NCBI GenBank assembly: GCA_023406895.1 | Contig: JAEXTV010000007.1 | Coordinates: 62,001 to 126,000 of the forward strand | Source: Bacillota bacterium | GTDB taxonomy: Bacteria > Bacillota > Clostridia > Christensenellales > SZUA-584 | Direction of reading: 5' to 3' | DNA: 64,000 nt | Shown: positions 1 through 9,175 of the stretch, in pieces | Layout: the number at the start of each line of letters is the position of its first letter | Numbering within the stretch: position 1 is the stretch's first letter | Program-made: the position numbers and the translations under genes | The notes under the pieces: model-generated | What the model was told of the DNA's origin: nothing | What the model saw: the letters and a program-made list of their open reading frames with translations, nothing else | The model's database searches: none

Positions 1-366
1 CCGACCGTGCTGCTCACTGGGGAAGCGCCGCGCATGGATACGCACAGCATTGTGCGTGCGGGCCATGGCGTGGATATCGAGCGGTATCCGGGTTACAGCT
101 ATTCGAGCCTTGCCTATAACTTTATTGGGCGCGATATGGAGCCTCTGCTCGTTTCTCTTGAGCCGGGCGATAAGCCGCCGGCCATGGTGGTGCACGGTGG
201 CCAGGAGTTTAACTATGTGCTCGAAGGCAGAATGCGCATCACGCTCGGCAAGCACGCGTATGAACTCGGCGCGGGAGACTGCATTTATTTTGATCCGCAG
301 CTGCCGCATTCTCAGGCGGCCGTGGGCGGTTCCGCAAAATTTATTACGATCATTAATGAAAAATAG
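1..366 (+). CDS. Cupin-domain protein, 5' end outside window
   Basis: The reading frame is open to the left edge, so the gene begins outside the window and only the C-terminal part is seen. The visible region carries a single cupin barrel: a first motif around GGQEFNYVLEG and a second around GDCIYFDPQLPHSQ, with His and Glu residues of the usual metal site. A C-terminal cupin following an N-terminal HTH_3 domain is a common clostridial regulator architecture, and such regulators often sit directly before an AMP-forming acyl-CoA ligase, as here (16 nt gap). The HTH part cannot be seen, so regulator is an inference; a stand-alone cupin enzyme is the alternative. Confidence 0.8.
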   Translation, partial: PTVLLTGEAPRMDTHSIVRAGHGVDIERYPGYSYSSLAYNFIGRDMEPLLVSLEPGDKPPAMVVHGGQEFNYVLEGRMRITLGKHAYELGAGDCIYFDPQLPHSQAAVGGSAKFITIINEK

Positions 367-382
367 TTGGGGTTAAAAAAAT

Positions 383-2062
383 ATGAGTGAGATTCTGAGC
401 CGGTATTGCCCGCGCATCACGTTTGATTCCTATGAGGATTTTAAAGAGAATTATATTTGCAACGAGCCCGAGAGCTTTAACTTTGCATACGACGTTGTGG
501 ACGAATGGGCAAAAATCGATCCCGAAAAGACCGCGCTGGTATGGACAAACGATGACGCCGAGGTGAAGCGTTTTTCGTTCGCTGATATCAAAGCGCTGAG
601 CGACCGTGCCGCGAACGTGATCGCCTCGTTCGGCATCAAAAAGGGCGATGTGGTGATGCTGATTTTAAAGCAGCGCCCCGAGGCATGGGTGTGCATCACG
701 GCGCTGATGAAGCTCGGTGCGATCTGCATTCCCGCGAGCTATCAATTAACTCCCAAGGACATCGTTTACCGCTGCAACATCGCGAATGTGAAAATGCTGA
801 TCAGCGTGGACGAAGACGAGGTGGTGCGCCATATCAGAGAATCGCGAGGCGAATGCGGCACACTGCAGACGCTGCTGAGCGTGGGGGACAAGATGCCGGA
901 CGGCTTTTTAAGCTTTGAGAGCGAGATGCAAAAGGCGGATGCCGCTTTTGCGCGCCCGACCGGCAGTGAAGCCGTGATAAATACCGACCCGATGCTGATC
1001 TATTTTTCGTCGGGCACCACGGGGATGCCCAAGATGGTTTGGCACGATTTCGCGTTTCCGCTCGGCCACATTGTGACCGCGAAATACTGGCAGTGTGTTC
1101 AGGATAACCGCATCCACATGACGCAGACGGATTCGGGCTGGGCGAAATTCGCGTGGGGCAAAATATACGGCCAGTGGATATGCGGCGCGGCCATCGGCGC
1201 GTACGATACCGAGAAATTCGTGCCGCACAAGCTGCTCGAGGCGCTGGTGCGCATTAAACCGACAACATTCTGCGCGCCCGCGACCATATACCGCTATCTG
1301 ATCAAGGAAGACCTTTCAGGCTATGTTTTAAGCTTTATTGAACACGCGAGCCTCGCGGGTGAGCCGCTGAACCCCGAGGTTTTCAGAAAAATAGAGGAAT
1401 TGACCGGCCTCACGGTGCATGAAGGATTTGGGCAGACCGAATCGTCGGTGCTGCTCGCGAATTTCCCGTGGGTGGATATCAAGCCGGGTTCGATGGGCAA
1501 ACCGTCACCGTTGTACAATATCGACCTGATCGACGCGGACGGCAGCCCGTGCGAAGACGGCGTGGTGGGCTCGATTGTGGTGAAGGACACCGACAAGAAG
1601 CACCCCTTAGGGCTGTTCCACGGCTATTGGCAGGACCCGCAGACCACGCTCAAAAGCTGGCGTGACGGCATTTACAACACGGGCGATATGGCGTGGCGTG
1701 ATGCGGACGGCTATTTCTGGTTCGTGGGCCGCAACGACGACGTGATCAAATGCTCGGGCTACCGCATTGGGCCGTTTGAGGTGGAAAGCGTGCTGATCGA
1801 GCATCCGTCGGTGCTCGAGTGCGCGGTGACAGCCGCGCCCGATCCCGTGCGCGGGCAGGTGGTGAAGGCGACCATCGTATTGGCCAAGGGGTATGAGCCG
1901 AGCGACGCGCTGATTAAGGAGCTGCAGAACCATGTGAAGAAGGCAACCGCGCCGTACAAATATCCGCGCATTGTGGAATTTGTGACGGCACTGCCCAAAA
2001 CCACGAGCGACAAGATACAGCGCAACGTGATTCGCCAGAGGGACAGCGAGAAACAACATTAA
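383..2062 (+). CDS. AMP-forming acyl-CoA synthetase (ACSM-like)
   Basis: 559 aa, full length for an ANL-superfamily acyl-CoA ligase, which would activate a carboxylic acid through an acyl-adenylate and transfer it to CoA in the cytoplasm. Visible motifs in order: the P-loop-like YFSSGTTGMPK near residue 208, HEGFGQTE near 345, YNTGDMAWRDADGYFWFVGR near 430, and the C-terminal PKTTSDKIQR with the catalytic Lys. That last motif has Asp where PKTxSGKIxR normally has Gly. The long N-terminal region and overall pattern are closest to medium-chain acyl-CoA ligases; the substrate cannot be read. It lies 16 nt after the cupin gene and is probably co-transcribed with it, ending at a hairpin terminator. 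Confidence 0.9.
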   Translation: MSEILSRYCPRITFDSYEDFKENYICNEPESFNFAYDVVDEWAKIDPEKTALVWTNDDAEVKRFSFADIKALSDRAANVIASFGIKKGDVVMLILKQRPEAWVCITALMKLGAICIPASYQLTPKDIVYRCNIANVKMLISVDEDEVVRHIRESRGECGTLQTLLSVGDKMPDGFLSFESEMQKADAAFARPTGSEAVINTDPMLIYFSSGTTGMPKMVWHDFAFPLGHIVTAKYWQCVQDNRIHMTQTDSGWAKFAWGKIYGQWICGAAIGAYDTEKFVPHKLLEALVRIKPTTFCAPATIYRYLIKEDLSGYVLSFIEHASLAGEPLNPEVFRKIEELTGLTVHEGFGQTESSVLLANFPWVDIKPGSMGKPSPLYNIDLIDADGSPCEDGVVGSIVVKDTDKKHPLGLFHGYWQDPQTTLKSWRDGIYNTGDMAWRDADGYFWFVGRNDDVIKCSGYRIGPFEVESVLIEHPSVLECAVTAAPDPVRGQVVKATIVLAKGYEPSDALIKELQNHVKKATAPYKYPRIVEFVTALPKTTSDKIQRNVIRQRDSEKQH

Positions 2063-2066
2063 AAAT

Positions 2067-2105
2067 AAAAGCGCAAGGATCAAAACGATTCCTGCGCTTT
2101 TTTTG
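2067..2105 (+). terminator. Rho-independent terminator after acyl-CoA ligase
   Basis: AAAGCGCAAGGA and TCCTGCGCTTT pair with one bulged A around a short loop, followed by a T run. It starts 4 nt after the ligase stop codon. Confidence 0.85.
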
Positions 2106-2121
2106 ATGCAGTTAGATCGAG

Positions 2122-2712
2122 TTATGAAATCTGATCTTTTTTGGCGTATATCGCCATGGTTGTTTCGACGTCATGAATCAGTATATTCGTCGGCATACTG
2201 ATGAGCTTCAGTGTGATAAAAACATCGCCTACAGCTCCGGCAATATTGCAGATTTGCAGGGTGTACACAATCCAAAACCATGAAACGGACACCAACAGGT
2301 TAACAACAAGAAGCACAATTCCCCATATAACGACAGGGGCCAATGCGATGACCAGATAGGGTTTTTTATGAAAATACCCGTCGCTTGCGGCGTAGGCGAC
2401 CAGCCCCGTAAAACCAAACCTGACCTTGGCATCGCTGAACAGCTTCATGAACAAGCCGTGCACCAGTTCGTGCAGCACCAGATAGACGACCAGCCCCACG
2501 ATGAGAACCGTGCACTTTATAACCAGCGAACCCATATCCTTAGACTCAAAGAGAGTAATGAGAGGGATGTTCAGGGAGGCGATGATCACCATAATGACCG
2601 CAATCAGCAGTGCCAGCCCGTTGAACAGCAGCGCCAGTTTTTTGTTTTTGACATCAAGGGAATAGATGACACGGTAGTTTTCGGGACAGTCGGCGATAAG
2701 GGCGTCGTTCAT
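2122..2712 (-). CDS. DUF3267-type membrane protein with zincin motif
   Basis: 196 aa integral membrane protein. About four hydrophobic segments are seen (near residues 27-50, 62-82, 118-140, 143-165). The second contains HELVHGLF, an HExxH zinc-peptidase signature at the end of a helix, as in the DUF3267 family of putative membrane zincins. A weak Asp-containing loop (ASDGYFHKKPY) follows. An AGGAG SD precedes the ATG. Family function is not established; intramembrane or membrane-proximal proteolysis is inferred from the motif. It is convergent with the ligase and divergent from the D,D-peptidase gene, and looks monocistronic. Confidence 0.8.
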   Translation of the reverse strand: MNDALIADCPENYRVIYSLDVKNKKLALLFNGLALLIAVIMVIIASLNIPLITLFESKDMGSLVIKCTVLIVGLVVYLVLHELVHGLFMKLFSDAKVRFGFTGLVAYAASDGYFHKKPYLVIALAPVVIWGIVLLVVNLLVSVSWFWIVYTLQICNIAGAVGDVFITLKLISMPTNILIHDVETTMAIYAKKDQIS

Positions 2713-2826
2713 AAAATGCTCCTTTCAGGCAATTTTCCTTTCACGATACCATAATTTTATTGTATAAACAATGTCAGATAAGGGAAGCAGTTTTCGCGAA
2801 GGACAGATTAAAATGTCATGCCGCTG

Positions 2827-2835
2827 TGGTATAAT
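2827..2835 (+). promoter_or_regulatory. Extended -10 promoter of the M15 peptidase gene
   Basis: TG-G-TATAAT is an extended -10 element (TATAAT at 2830-2835). It lies downstream of an earlier in-frame ATG at 2771 and so supports the TTG start at 2870. The -35 region is weak. Confidence 0.65.
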
Positions 2836-2869
2836 GAATGGCAAATACTTATTGAGATGGAGAGAGTCC

Positions 2870-3739
2870 TTGAAATATCAACAGGTTATTCCTGCTCTGG
2901 TTGTATGTGCGATGTTGATATCCGGCTGTGCGCCGGCTGCGGAGCCTTCCGCATCGGTGAGCGCACCAACTGCCTCATCGGCTTTGGCCACACCTACGCC
3001 CACGCCCACGCTGATGGCCACGCCGATTCCGACGACGCCGCCCGATGTGACGGAGACACCGTCTGCCACGCCGGAACCGACTCAGACGCCCAAGCCCTCG
3101 CCGTCGGCGACACCCGCCGACACGAAGGCTGACGACACGGTGACGGTGGCTGAGGGGTTTGGTTACATGAAGCTGAATGATGAATTGAAGCGGCGCATCA
3201 CGGGCATGAGTTACCCGGCAGACGACAGTGATATCGCCATCAGCTATGATGACCTGCGCTATGTGAAAATCAAGCACTACGATTTTAACGGCAACGTGAA
3301 GGACGGGGAGCTCATCGTCAACAGAAAGCTTGCCAAAGACGTGGCAAAGATTTTCTATGAGCTGTATCAGGCGAAGTATCCGCTCGAATCCGTGCGGCTT
3401 GTGGATGACTACGGCGAGCCGGGGGACGATAACCTCTCGATGGCGGCGAACAACACATCGGCGTTTAACTACCGCAAGGTGACGGGCAGCAAAACGCTCT
3501 CGCGCCACAGCTACGGCGCGGCGATTGACATCAACCCGAGATTGAATCCGTATATTGACGGAGACCGCGTTGCGCCCGAGAACGGCACGGAATACGCGGA
3601 CCGCAGCAAGGATTTTGCGGGCAAGATTGACCACGATGACGCGTGCTATAAGATATTTATTGCGCATGGGTGGACGTGGGGCGGCGACTGGAAGGGCGAC
3701 AAGGATTATCAGCATTTTTCGAAGGATATCGGGTTTTAA
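2870..3739 (+). CDS. VanY/M15-type D,D-carboxypeptidase lipoprotein
   Basis: 289 aa from a TTG start with GGAGAG SD; the frame opens earlier, but the promoter lies inside that extension. A short signal peptide ends in a lipobox (LISGC), then comes a Pro/Thr/Ser/Ala-rich linker of about 80 residues, then the M15 domain. Zinc and catalytic signatures are visible as SRHSYGAAIDINP (HxxGxAxD) and, near the C-terminus, HGWTWGGDW and DYQHF. The protein would be anchored outside the membrane and trim the D-Ala-D-Ala or peptide stem of peptidoglycan. The exact bond cleaved (D,D-carboxypeptidase or CwlK-like endopeptidase) is not decided by sequence. Confidence 0.88.
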   Translation: MKYQQVIPALVVCAMLISGCAPAAEPSASVSAPTASSALATPTPTPTLMATPIPTTPPDVTETPSATPEPTQTPKPSPSATPADTKADDTVTVAEGFGYMKLNDELKRRITGMSYPADDSDIAISYDDLRYVKIKHYDFNGNVKDGELIVNRKLAKDVAKIFYELYQAKYPLESVRLVDDYGEPGDDNLSMAANNTSAFNYRKVTGSKTLSRHSYGAAIDINPRLNPYIDGDRVAPENGTEYADRSKDFAGKIDHDDACYKIFIAHGWTWGGDWKGDKDYQHFSKDIGF

Positions 3740-3950
3740 GGGAGAAGGGAGAAATGCCGAAAACAATTGTTTTGTCTAGTCAGAAGACATAAACGAATAT
3801 TTATCCCATGTTGTGGCTAGCATGACTTTAACGTTGATAAATACACATATTACTTAAAAAATGGATTTGATGAATATTTAAATAATAGTCCCGAAATCTT
3901 TTAAGGGAATTGATTTTTCTAATGTAAATAACACAGAGAGAAGATATTAC

Positions 3951-4664
3951 ATGGAAATAAAACACACCGAAAAATATCTATTGGCATATCTAGATTTACT
4001 AGGGGTAAAAGAATGTATTGAATCTGATACAGATGATATTTTTCTTAATATACTAAGTGCATCTTTAAAAGGATTCGAAAATTCTTTGAAAAAATTTATG
4101 CCGCTATCAGGTATTGAAGATTGTAAGTTCAAAGTGTTTTCAGATAATATAATCATAGCCATACCATGCAATCCTATGGAAAATAATCATCACCCAGTAA
4201 TAGCATTAAATCGAGTTCAAACAGCGGTTCAGTGGCTACAAAGCAATTTTCTCGAGTGTGGTTTTTTAACAAGAGGGGGAGTTGTCTATGGGTCATTATA
4301 TGTTGATGATATGTTTGTATGGGGCAAAGCATTAATTGATGCATACAATCTCGAAAGTAAAGTTGCAAGATACCCTCGTGTAGTTATTGATCAAAGCGTT
4401 CTTGAATTGAAGAAGCTGTTTTATTGTGAAGACCCTTCTTTTGATTTTCTCTTATCAATGAAAATTAGAGAAGATTTTGATGGTATATTCTTTTTCGATT
4501 ATTTAAACTTTCCCAAAGATAAGGACATAAAGGTTTTAGTCAATAACTCGTTCGAAGATATTTTACAAAGAATCGAAGCTGAAGAAGATGAAAAAATACT
4601 CGAAAAATATTATTGGCATAGAGATTATTTGTTATTCTGTATAAATGAAAGAGATAAGGATTAG
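3951..4664 (+). CDS. Orphan protein resembling a class III nucleotidyl cyclase fold
   Basis: 237 aa, notably AT-rich compared with its neighbours, with a GAGAGAAG SD. I do not recognise a named family, but the order of motifs follows the cyclase homology domain: YLDLLG with Asp15 in strand 1, FKVFSDNIIIAI with Asp65 (like KtiGDaymav, the second metal Asp), and RGGVVYGSLY (residues 108-117) followed by WGKALIDAYNLES (124-136), like the GdtVNlAsRle helix. The Asn and Arg of the classical transition-state pair are not conserved (Ile129, Asn133). A divergent or pyrimidine-type cyclase, or an inactive relative, are both possible. No effector gene is adjacent. The protein has no membrane segment, so it is probably cytosolic. 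Confidence 0.7.
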   Translation: MEIKHTEKYLLAYLDLLGVKECIESDTDDIFLNILSASLKGFENSLKKFMPLSGIEDCKFKVFSDNIIIAIPCNPMENNHHPVIALNRVQTAVQWLQSNFLECGFLTRGGVVYGSLYVDDMFVWGKALIDAYNLESKVARYPRVVIDQSVLELKKLFYCEDPSFDFLLSMKIREDFDGIFFFDYLNFPKDKDIKVLVNNSFEDILQRIEAEEDEKILEKYYWHRDYLLFCINERDKD

Positions 4665-4710
4665 GATATTATTATATAAAACTTTTTGATCAAATGATTA
4701 ATACTTAACA

Positions 4711-4744
4711 AAAAAGATACACCACTCTGAAGATGTATCTTTTT
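4711..4744. terminator. Bidirectional terminator between cyclase-like gene and ABC permease
   Basis: AAAAAGATACA and TGTATCTTTTT form a perfect 11-bp stem with a 12-nt loop. A and T runs on both sides allow it to serve the convergent genes on both strands. Confidence 0.85.
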
Positions 4745-4764
4745 AAATCTATGAATCTTACTTG

Positions 4765-5811
4765 CTATATGCTTCTGTATTTCCTCAGCGCGCGGATGTT
4801 GAGCGCGAGGAACAACGCGATAAACCCGAGCATCACGAGCAGATCCGGATAGATGTCACCAATGCCCCCATTGCGCAGCATCACGCTTCTCAGCGCATCC
4901 GCCCCGTAAGAGAGCGGGAATATCTTCGCGAGATACTGCAGCACCATCGGCGTTTCACGCAGATTGAACAGCCCGCAGAACATCACCTGCGGAATAATCA
5001 CGATTGGGATAAACTGAAACAGCTGAAACTCGTTGCGCGCGAAGGCGGAGAACAGCGTGCCCATCGAGAGCGACGTCGCCGCGATTGTGAGGTTGATCAG
5101 CAGTATGAGCAGAAAGTTGATATTTGTGTGAATACCCAGCACATACGTGAGAAACACCTGTATGATAATCGTCTGCAGCGCGGCAAACGCGCCGAACCCG
5201 AAGAAGTACCCGAGCACGAGCTGACTCCGGTGTATCGATGTGGCCATCACACGCTCGAGTGTGCCGCTGATGCGCTCGCGCAAAAACGCAATGCCCGCGA
5301 GCAGGAATATCAGAAAGAAGATGATAAAGCCCATCATGCTTGGTGCAAGGTAATCGAACGGCTCGTAGTCGTCACTGCCGTAATACTGCGAGATAGCGGG
5401 GGACTCCTCAAATTCGCCCATCATGCTTTTGGCTTGCGGCGGGAGCGAAGCGAGATTTTTCTGCATCGCATAGACGGAGAAAGCCCGCTGCACAAGCGAT
5501 GATATGGACGCGTCGGACCCTTCCGCGACATAGGTATCGCCGCTGATGTAGCCGTCGCTCTGGCCTGCGAGCATGCGGTCAACCGCCTCGTCTTCGGTAT
5601 TCACAAGCGTGACGGCGGCGTAGTCGCTTATCGCGTCTGCGCCCGAATCGTCGTTGCCGACAATATCGATATTCACTGTGGAGATGCCCGAACCGAGCAG
5701 ATAATAGAGCAGCGTCATGATCAGCACAGGCGCGATGATCATGATCGCGAGCGTGCGTTTGTCGCCATTGATCTGGCGGATGAGCCGCCTCGCAACGATG
5801 AAGCTTTTCAT
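4765..5811 (-). CDS. ABC-2 type exporter permease
   Basis: 348 aa. One N-terminal transmembrane helix (about 21-43) is followed by a large extracytoplasmic domain of about 140 residues and then five hydrophobic segments. This is the ABC2_membrane_3 layout of NatB/YhgE/daunorubicin-type exporters. Its ATG overlaps the stop of the ATPase gene by 4 nt (ATGA), so the two are translationally coupled and form one transporter. The substrate is not readable; the adjacent TetR regulator suggests induction by a drug or other hydrophobic compound (inference). Confidence 0.88.
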   Translation of the reverse strand: MKSFIVARRLIRQINGDKRTLAIMIIAPVLIMTLLYYLLGSGISTVNIDIVGNDDSGADAISDYAAVTLVNTEDEAVDRMLAGQSDGYISGDTYVAEGSDASISSLVQRAFSVYAMQKNLASLPPQAKSMMGEFEESPAISQYYGSDDYEPFDYLAPSMMGFIIFFLIFLLAGIAFLRERISGTLERVMATSIHRSQLVLGYFFGFGAFAALQTIIIQVFLTYVLGIHTNINFLLILLINLTIAATSLSMGTLFSAFARNEFQLFQFIPIVIIPQVMFCGLFNLRETPMVLQYLAKIFPLSYGADALRSVMLRNGGIGDIYPDLLVMLGFIALFLALNIRALRKYRSI

Positions 5812-6545
5812 GACTTTTGCCCTCCTTTCGTATCTGCGGCGGCGGCTTCAATAAATGCCGCCTCAATGGTGCCTTGCTTGGTAAAAGATCGAATCATCTG
5901 CGGTGTGCCGTTTTGAATCACTCTGCCGTCTCGGATCAATATGAGCCGGTCGCATTTGTCCGCCTCATCCATCACATGCGTGGTGACGATGATAACCTTC
6001 CCTAGGCTTTTGAGCCGTTGGAATTCGGCCCAAAACAGCTCGCGCAGCACCGGATCTATCCCGACGGTGGGCTCATCGAGCACAATCACATCCGGATTGC
6101 CGATCAGCGCGGCGCAGAGCGAAAGCCGCCGTTTCATACCGCCTGAATAGTGGGCCGCCTTTTTGTTCTTGTCCTTAGCAAGATCGACGAGGTCAAGCAG
6201 CGCGTGTGCCTGAGACTGCGCCTCGGGTTTTGATAAGCCTTTAAGCCTTCCGAAGAATACGATGTTCTGAAACCCTGTGAGATCTTCGTACAGCGCGTCC
6301 TGCTGAGCCATGTAGCCGATGCTGTCCATTAGCTGCAAATTCGGTATGCTCGTTCCTTTTATGTCGATATGGCCTTGATTGACGCCGATTGCGCCGATCA
6401 GGCATTTGACGAGCGTGGTTTTGCCCGATCCGGACGGGCCGAGCACACCGAGGATTTCGCCCGCATCCACATTCAAATCGATTCCCCGCAAGACCGGTTC
6501 GCTGCCGAATTGCTTGATAAGGCCGCTTATTTCAATCATGGGCAT
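5808..6545 (-). CDS. ABC transporter ATPase (drug/Na exporter type)
   Basis: 245 aa nucleotide-binding subunit with Walker A GPSGSGKTT near residue 36, Q-loop YMAQQD, signature YSGGMKRRLSL, Walker B VIVLDEPTVGIDP and the switch His in VTTHVMDEAD. This sequence style is that of the CcmA/DrrA ATPases that partner ABC-2 permeases. The start overlaps the end of the tetR gene and a second ATG lies two codons in; either is possible. Middle gene of the operon tetR-ATPase-permease. Confidence 0.93.
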   Translation of the reverse strand: MPMIEISGLIKQFGSEPVLRGIDLNVDAGEILGVLGPSGSGKTTLVKCLIGAIGVNQGHIDIKGTSIPNLQLMDSIGYMAQQDALYEDLTGFQNIVFFGRLKGLSKPEAQSQAHALLDLVDLAKDKNKKAAHYSGGMKRRLSLCAALIGNPDVIVLDEPTVGIDPVLRELFWAEFQRLKSLGKVIIVTTHVMDEADKCDRLILIRDGRVIQNGTPQMIRSFTKQGTIEAAFIEAAAADTKGGQKS

Positions 6546-7182
6546 GATGCTGCCATCCTTTCATAACATAATCGATAAACGCTCTCACGTCTTTTTCCGC
6601 GTTGTCCATGCTGCCGCTCAACAGGCTGTATGAGATGATAAATCCGAACAGCTGGTTAAACATGATGTCGGCGCTCACATGCGGCGCAATTTCGCCGCGT
6701 TGTTTTGCGGAATCGCGCAGCTGAGAAACATAGCCTTTCACGGCGGGAATAACGCTGTCACCAAGCTGCTTTAATAGCTTCGGTCGGTGCACCACCTCGG
6801 GTAATACCGATTTGAAAAACAGCTTGTTTTTATGAGCGATGGATAGCCGGTCGAGCAGAATCTCTGCCAGCAATTCTTCAATGGGTGAGTCCTTTTTTTC
6901 CTCGAGAATATCGCGGACTGGCTTTTCGAGCTTTGGTTGAATCACCCGGATCATAAGGGGCACCATTTTTTCAAGTATCGCGCCCTTGCTGGGGAAATAC
7001 CGAAATATAGTTCCTTCGGCAATGCCCGCTTTTTCTGCGATTTCCTTCGTTTTGGTGCTTTCAAAGCCTTTTTCTGAGAAAATCTCAATCGCCGCGTTGA
7101 TAATCCGCACCTCTTTGTCCGGGCTGTTTTCCATATAATCGCTGATGGTCTGCTGAAAATCATAGTTTGTGTTGTGATCCAT
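6532..7182 (-). CDS. TetR-family repressor of the adjacent ABC exporter
   Basis: 216 aa from the ATG preceded by a strong GGAGG SD; an upstream ATG at 7212 lies inside the operator and lacks an SD. The N-terminal helix-turn-helix is recognisable (IINAAIEIFSEKGFESTKTK, then AGIAEGTIFRYFPSKGAIL); the C-terminal ligand domain is variable as usual. It is first gene of the operon with the exporter, and the operator sits on its own promoter, so autoregulated, ligand-inducible export is the likely arrangement. The ligand is unknown. Confidence 0.9.
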   Translation of the reverse strand: MDHNTNYDFQQTISDYMENSPDKEVRIINAAIEIFSEKGFESTKTKEIAEKAGIAEGTIFRYFPSKGAILEKMVPLMIRVIQPKLEKPVRDILEEKKDSPIEELLAEILLDRLSIAHKNKLFFKSVLPEVVHRPKLLKQLGDSVIPAVKGYVSQLRDSAKQRGEIAPHVSADIMFNQLFGFIISYSLLSGSMDNAEKDVRAFIDYVMKGWQHHAHD

Positions 7183-7201
7183 AACGTTTCCTCCAGAAAA
7201 A

Positions 7202-7249
7202 TGAGTGAGCACTCAATCATTATTATATACAGCATTTTTGCTTTGTCAA
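7202..7249 (-). promoter_or_regulatory. Promoter and TetR operator of the exporter operon
   Basis: On the minus strand, TTGACA (7244-7249) and TATAAT (7222-7227) are separated by 16 bp. Directly downstream lies the inverted repeat TGAGTG-AG-CACTCA (7202-7215), covering the expected start site: a textbook TetR operator position. Confidence 0.8.
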
Positions 7250-7555
7250 CAAAAAATTCCATAAACATAGCAAAACGAGTTGGGCGATATTCGTGCATAT
7301 CAGAGACGGTGAAATCGAGGATTTCAAAAAACGTTTCACCTGTAGTCAAACGACATGAGCAGTTTTACGGCTGCTCTTTTTTTATAAGACCTTGGTCATA
7401 ATAGTGAGAAAATAAAAAAGAGGCAGTTTACAAGTTATGTGATACAATGACATATAAAATATGAAGATATAAGGAGATAAGGAAAAAGAAAACAAATCCT
7501 ATCCACTGCAATATGCCAATAAATGATGGTTCCATCGATTGAGAAGGTGAGGGGT

Positions 7556-9120
7556 ATGATAAGAAAAGCATTGATTTTTGTGGCTGCGGCGATGGCTGTT
7601 CTGTGTGTCGGCTGTCAAGCCACACCGGACAAGCCCATCGTGGTGCAAAAGAATTTGGCGCAGATGATTGAAAAAGGCACATCGGGCAGCGCAAAACCGG
7701 AGACTTCGCAAGGACCCGTCAGCTATGCCGGGCTGTGCGCACATTACGGCGTTCCGGAGCGTTTTCAAAAAACAGTCACCGAGGGAAACCTCACCATCAA
7801 TTGTGACGTGGCTGTTGAGCTGCCCGAAACTTACAAGCTGCCGATGGCGCGTGTGGAAGCTGGGCGGTTTTCTCAGGAGCAGGTCTATGCGCTTTTTGGC
7901 GCACTTTGTGCCGATACGCCGATGTATCTTTTACCCGAAGTTCAGGATAAGGCATATTATGAACAGAAGATTATAGACTGCCAGGCCAGGCTTGCCAAGG
8001 GAACCGACGAAGATACTGTCAAGTTTCTTAAGACAATGTTGCAAGGCTTTCAGACGCAATACGAAAAAGCGCCGGAAGCCATCGACATGATCCCCGCTGA
8101 TGGAACGATGGAAAGCCGCGAGTATGAGATCAATGAAAACGGCGTTTTATCCGGCACAACCATGATGTTCTCGCCGCGTCGGATCCGCACAATTATGATC
8201 AATCAACGAATTTCAATGTTCAAAATGATTCGGATTATACCCAAGCAGAAACGTCTTCATGGGTTGATGAGGAGGGAAATTCTCAAGTCATGGTACCCAG
8301 AAGCGGGTCTTGGCTGGAATACAATCGGGGCGGGTACGATACGTCGTGCCTAAAATACTGCGAGAACGGCACCAAGCTTGCCGATGTGACGGCGCTCTCG
8401 CTCACGGGCGGCAAAGCGGAGAATTGTCTGCTCAGCACAACGCCCAAGCAGGCGAGGGATACCGTTGAAGCCTTGCTGAAAAAGGCGGGGATTGACGATA
8501 TGGTGATCGATACGGTGAACTTGTATTCCAGCAAAAGTAGCATGCCGCCGGAATTCATTGAGCGTATGAAGGAAGAAGGCCAGTATGAGGAGGAGCCTCC
8601 CGAAACACAGGTCTATGCGTTTCGGCTGCTGCGCAATTTGAACGGCGTGAAAACGGAAAGCACTCAGGACACAAGCGTAACGAGCACCGACGGGATGGAC
8701 TATGGAGCCGAGTGGGATTATGAGGAGCTGACAATTATAGCGGATGATCAAGGTGTCGCGAGTGTCTACTGGATCGGCCCGCTTGTTGTGAAAGAGGTGA
8801 TCACAGATGATACGGCCATACTGCCTTTTGGCGATATTGAAGACATATTCGAGAAGATGATTGTGATGAATACCCGTATATATACCGATCCTAACCAAAA
8901 AGAGCAAATAGACATTACGCGCGTGACACTGTCGCTGCAGCGTATCGTGGAAAAGGATTCGAACTCAATGGGTTTGCTTGTGCCTGTCTGGAATTTTTAC
9001 GGGTCGCACACAAGCTGGGACGACGCTGGTGAAAAGCACACGAGTGATATACCGTTTATGCCGTACTTGTCCATCAATGCCATTGACGGCAGTGTGATTG
9101 ACGTGCAGCAGGGGTATTGA
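7556..9120 (+). pseudogene. Frameshifted DUF6034-like lipoprotein gene
   Basis: The first part reads from ATG 7556 (SD GTGAGGGG) with a lipoprotein signal ending VLCVGC and the segment TPMYLLPEVQDKAYYEQKI. After about 8165 this frame becomes nonsensical (Arg/Ile/Met rich), while the next frame reads naturally, for example HNYDQSTNFNVQND, and continues through LPFGDIEDIFEKM to a stop at 9120. One lost base between roughly 8150 and 8190 would explain it. The joined protein would be about 520 aa and resembles secreted DUF6034 lipoproteins of clostridia, of unknown function. Whether this is a real mutation or a base-calling error cannot be told here. Confidence 0.75.
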
Positions 9121-9128
9121 TCGTAGAA

Positions 9129-9163
9129 AAAAAGACAGATGAATGAATTCCGGCTGTCTTTTC
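9129..9163. terminator. Bidirectional terminator after the lipoprotein gene
   Basis: AAAAAGACAG and CTGTCTTTTC pair across a 15-nt loop. The A and T runs on both sides serve this gene and the convergent oxidoreductase gene. Confidence 0.8.
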
Positions 9164-9175
9164 TTATCTGAATCG

